Notes under the pieces: generated by a model
Database searches by the model: none
The model's input: only the letters and a program-made list of their open reading frames with translations
What the model was told of the DNA's origin: nothing
NCBI GenBank assembly: GCA_016703005.1
Contig: JADJCX010000034.1
Location: forward strand, 149,045-213,044
Length of the DNA: 64,000 bases
Source: Flavobacteriales bacterium
GTDB taxonomy: Bacteria > Bacteroidota > Bacteroidia > Flavobacteriales_F > PHOS-HE28
Direction: 5' to 3'
Shown: piece by piece, positions 63,850 through 64,000 of the stretch
Layout of the letters: each line of letters opens with the position of its first letter
Numbering within the stretch: position 1 is the stretch's first letter
Translations under genes and position numbers: made by a program

Positions 63850-64000
63850 GACTTCTGGATTGAGAGGGTTCTAACGGAGGGCAATTAGTTCGTTCGTAGG
63901 GTTTGGAATGGGCGATGTCTGAGATTTGAGGCTGTGTTGCTCCACCGCTTCCCTCTTCACCATCCTTCCTCCCCGGCGCTTCGATGAGGTGGACCGGCTG
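63850..64000. other. Right-edge non-coding sequence
   Basis: No credible gene lies between the acyl-CoA dehydrogenase start and the right edge. No clear TAnnTTYG box is visible; the stretch is short and error-prone, so no promoter is called. Confidence 0.4.

Noticed and set aside
1..64000. tRNA and rRNA genes
   Set aside because: I looked for cloverleaf-like arms with CCA ends and for conserved rRNA stretches and recognised none; a covariance search would be needed to be certain.

Overview
The window (GC-rich, estimated by eye at just under 60%) is chromosomal DNA of a Bacteroidota bacterium, most like a Flavobacteriales lineage of the GC-rich environmental kind. The basis is the fused LpxC/FabZ gene, porX, several type IX secretion (T9SS) cargo proteins with type A and type B C-terminal signals, the hpt-adk-obg gene order, and promoter boxes of the TAnnTTYG type. 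I see no rRNA, tRNA, CRISPR array, phage or insertion sequence.

Layout. 1-6.5 kb (minus strand): lipid A genes lpxD, lpxC/fabZ, lpxA (partial), with a Cys/His-rich membrane protein, an SDR oxidoreductase, a small T9SS cargo and an HD phosphohydrolase. 6.8-10.7 kb (plus): porX, tsaE, ald and a small membrane protein. 10.7-14.4 kb: proline dehydrogenase divergent from aroB-aroA. 14.4-19.7 kb: two large divergent secreted repeat proteins. 19.7-25.3 kb (plus): formate-THF ligase, lipoprotein MsrB, a VOC protein, and a vWA/AAA+ ATPase pair. 25.3-33.6 kb (mostly minus): a T9SS cargo, a beta-propeller/class III cyclase sensor, a tiny DNA-binding protein, and an outer-membrane pair (helix-hairpin-helix plus barrel, and PorV-like). 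33.8-39.6 kb: recQ, a deiodinase-like thioredoxin-fold protein, MATE, OmpA and a DUF559 gene between inverted repeats. 39.7-46.5 kb: a 2247-residue adhesin with a type B T9SS signal. 46.7-56 kb: bestrophin, kelch cargo, OmpA-like protein, O-methyltransferase, threonine aldolase, histidine kinase, OmpA. 56-64 kb (minus): DUF protein, PAP2-crcB-pafA, hpt-adk-obg, a Rieske-like protein and an acyl-CoA dehydrogenase.

A common theme is the cell envelope. lpx genes supply lipid A, PorX is the T9SS response regulator, and at least six genes encode T9SS-type cargo; OmpA-like proteins, a PorV-like barrel and an outer-membrane barrel add to it. Housekeeping metabolism (shikimate, one-carbon, proline, purine salvage) fills the rest.

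Sequence quality matters here. About twenty otherwise normal genes carry single-base frameshifts or a stop, at least two carry compensating shifts that hide inside an open frame, and the last 3.7 kb is dense with them. I treat most as assembly or sequencing errors, so genes are annotated over their full reconstructed span with the break noted.
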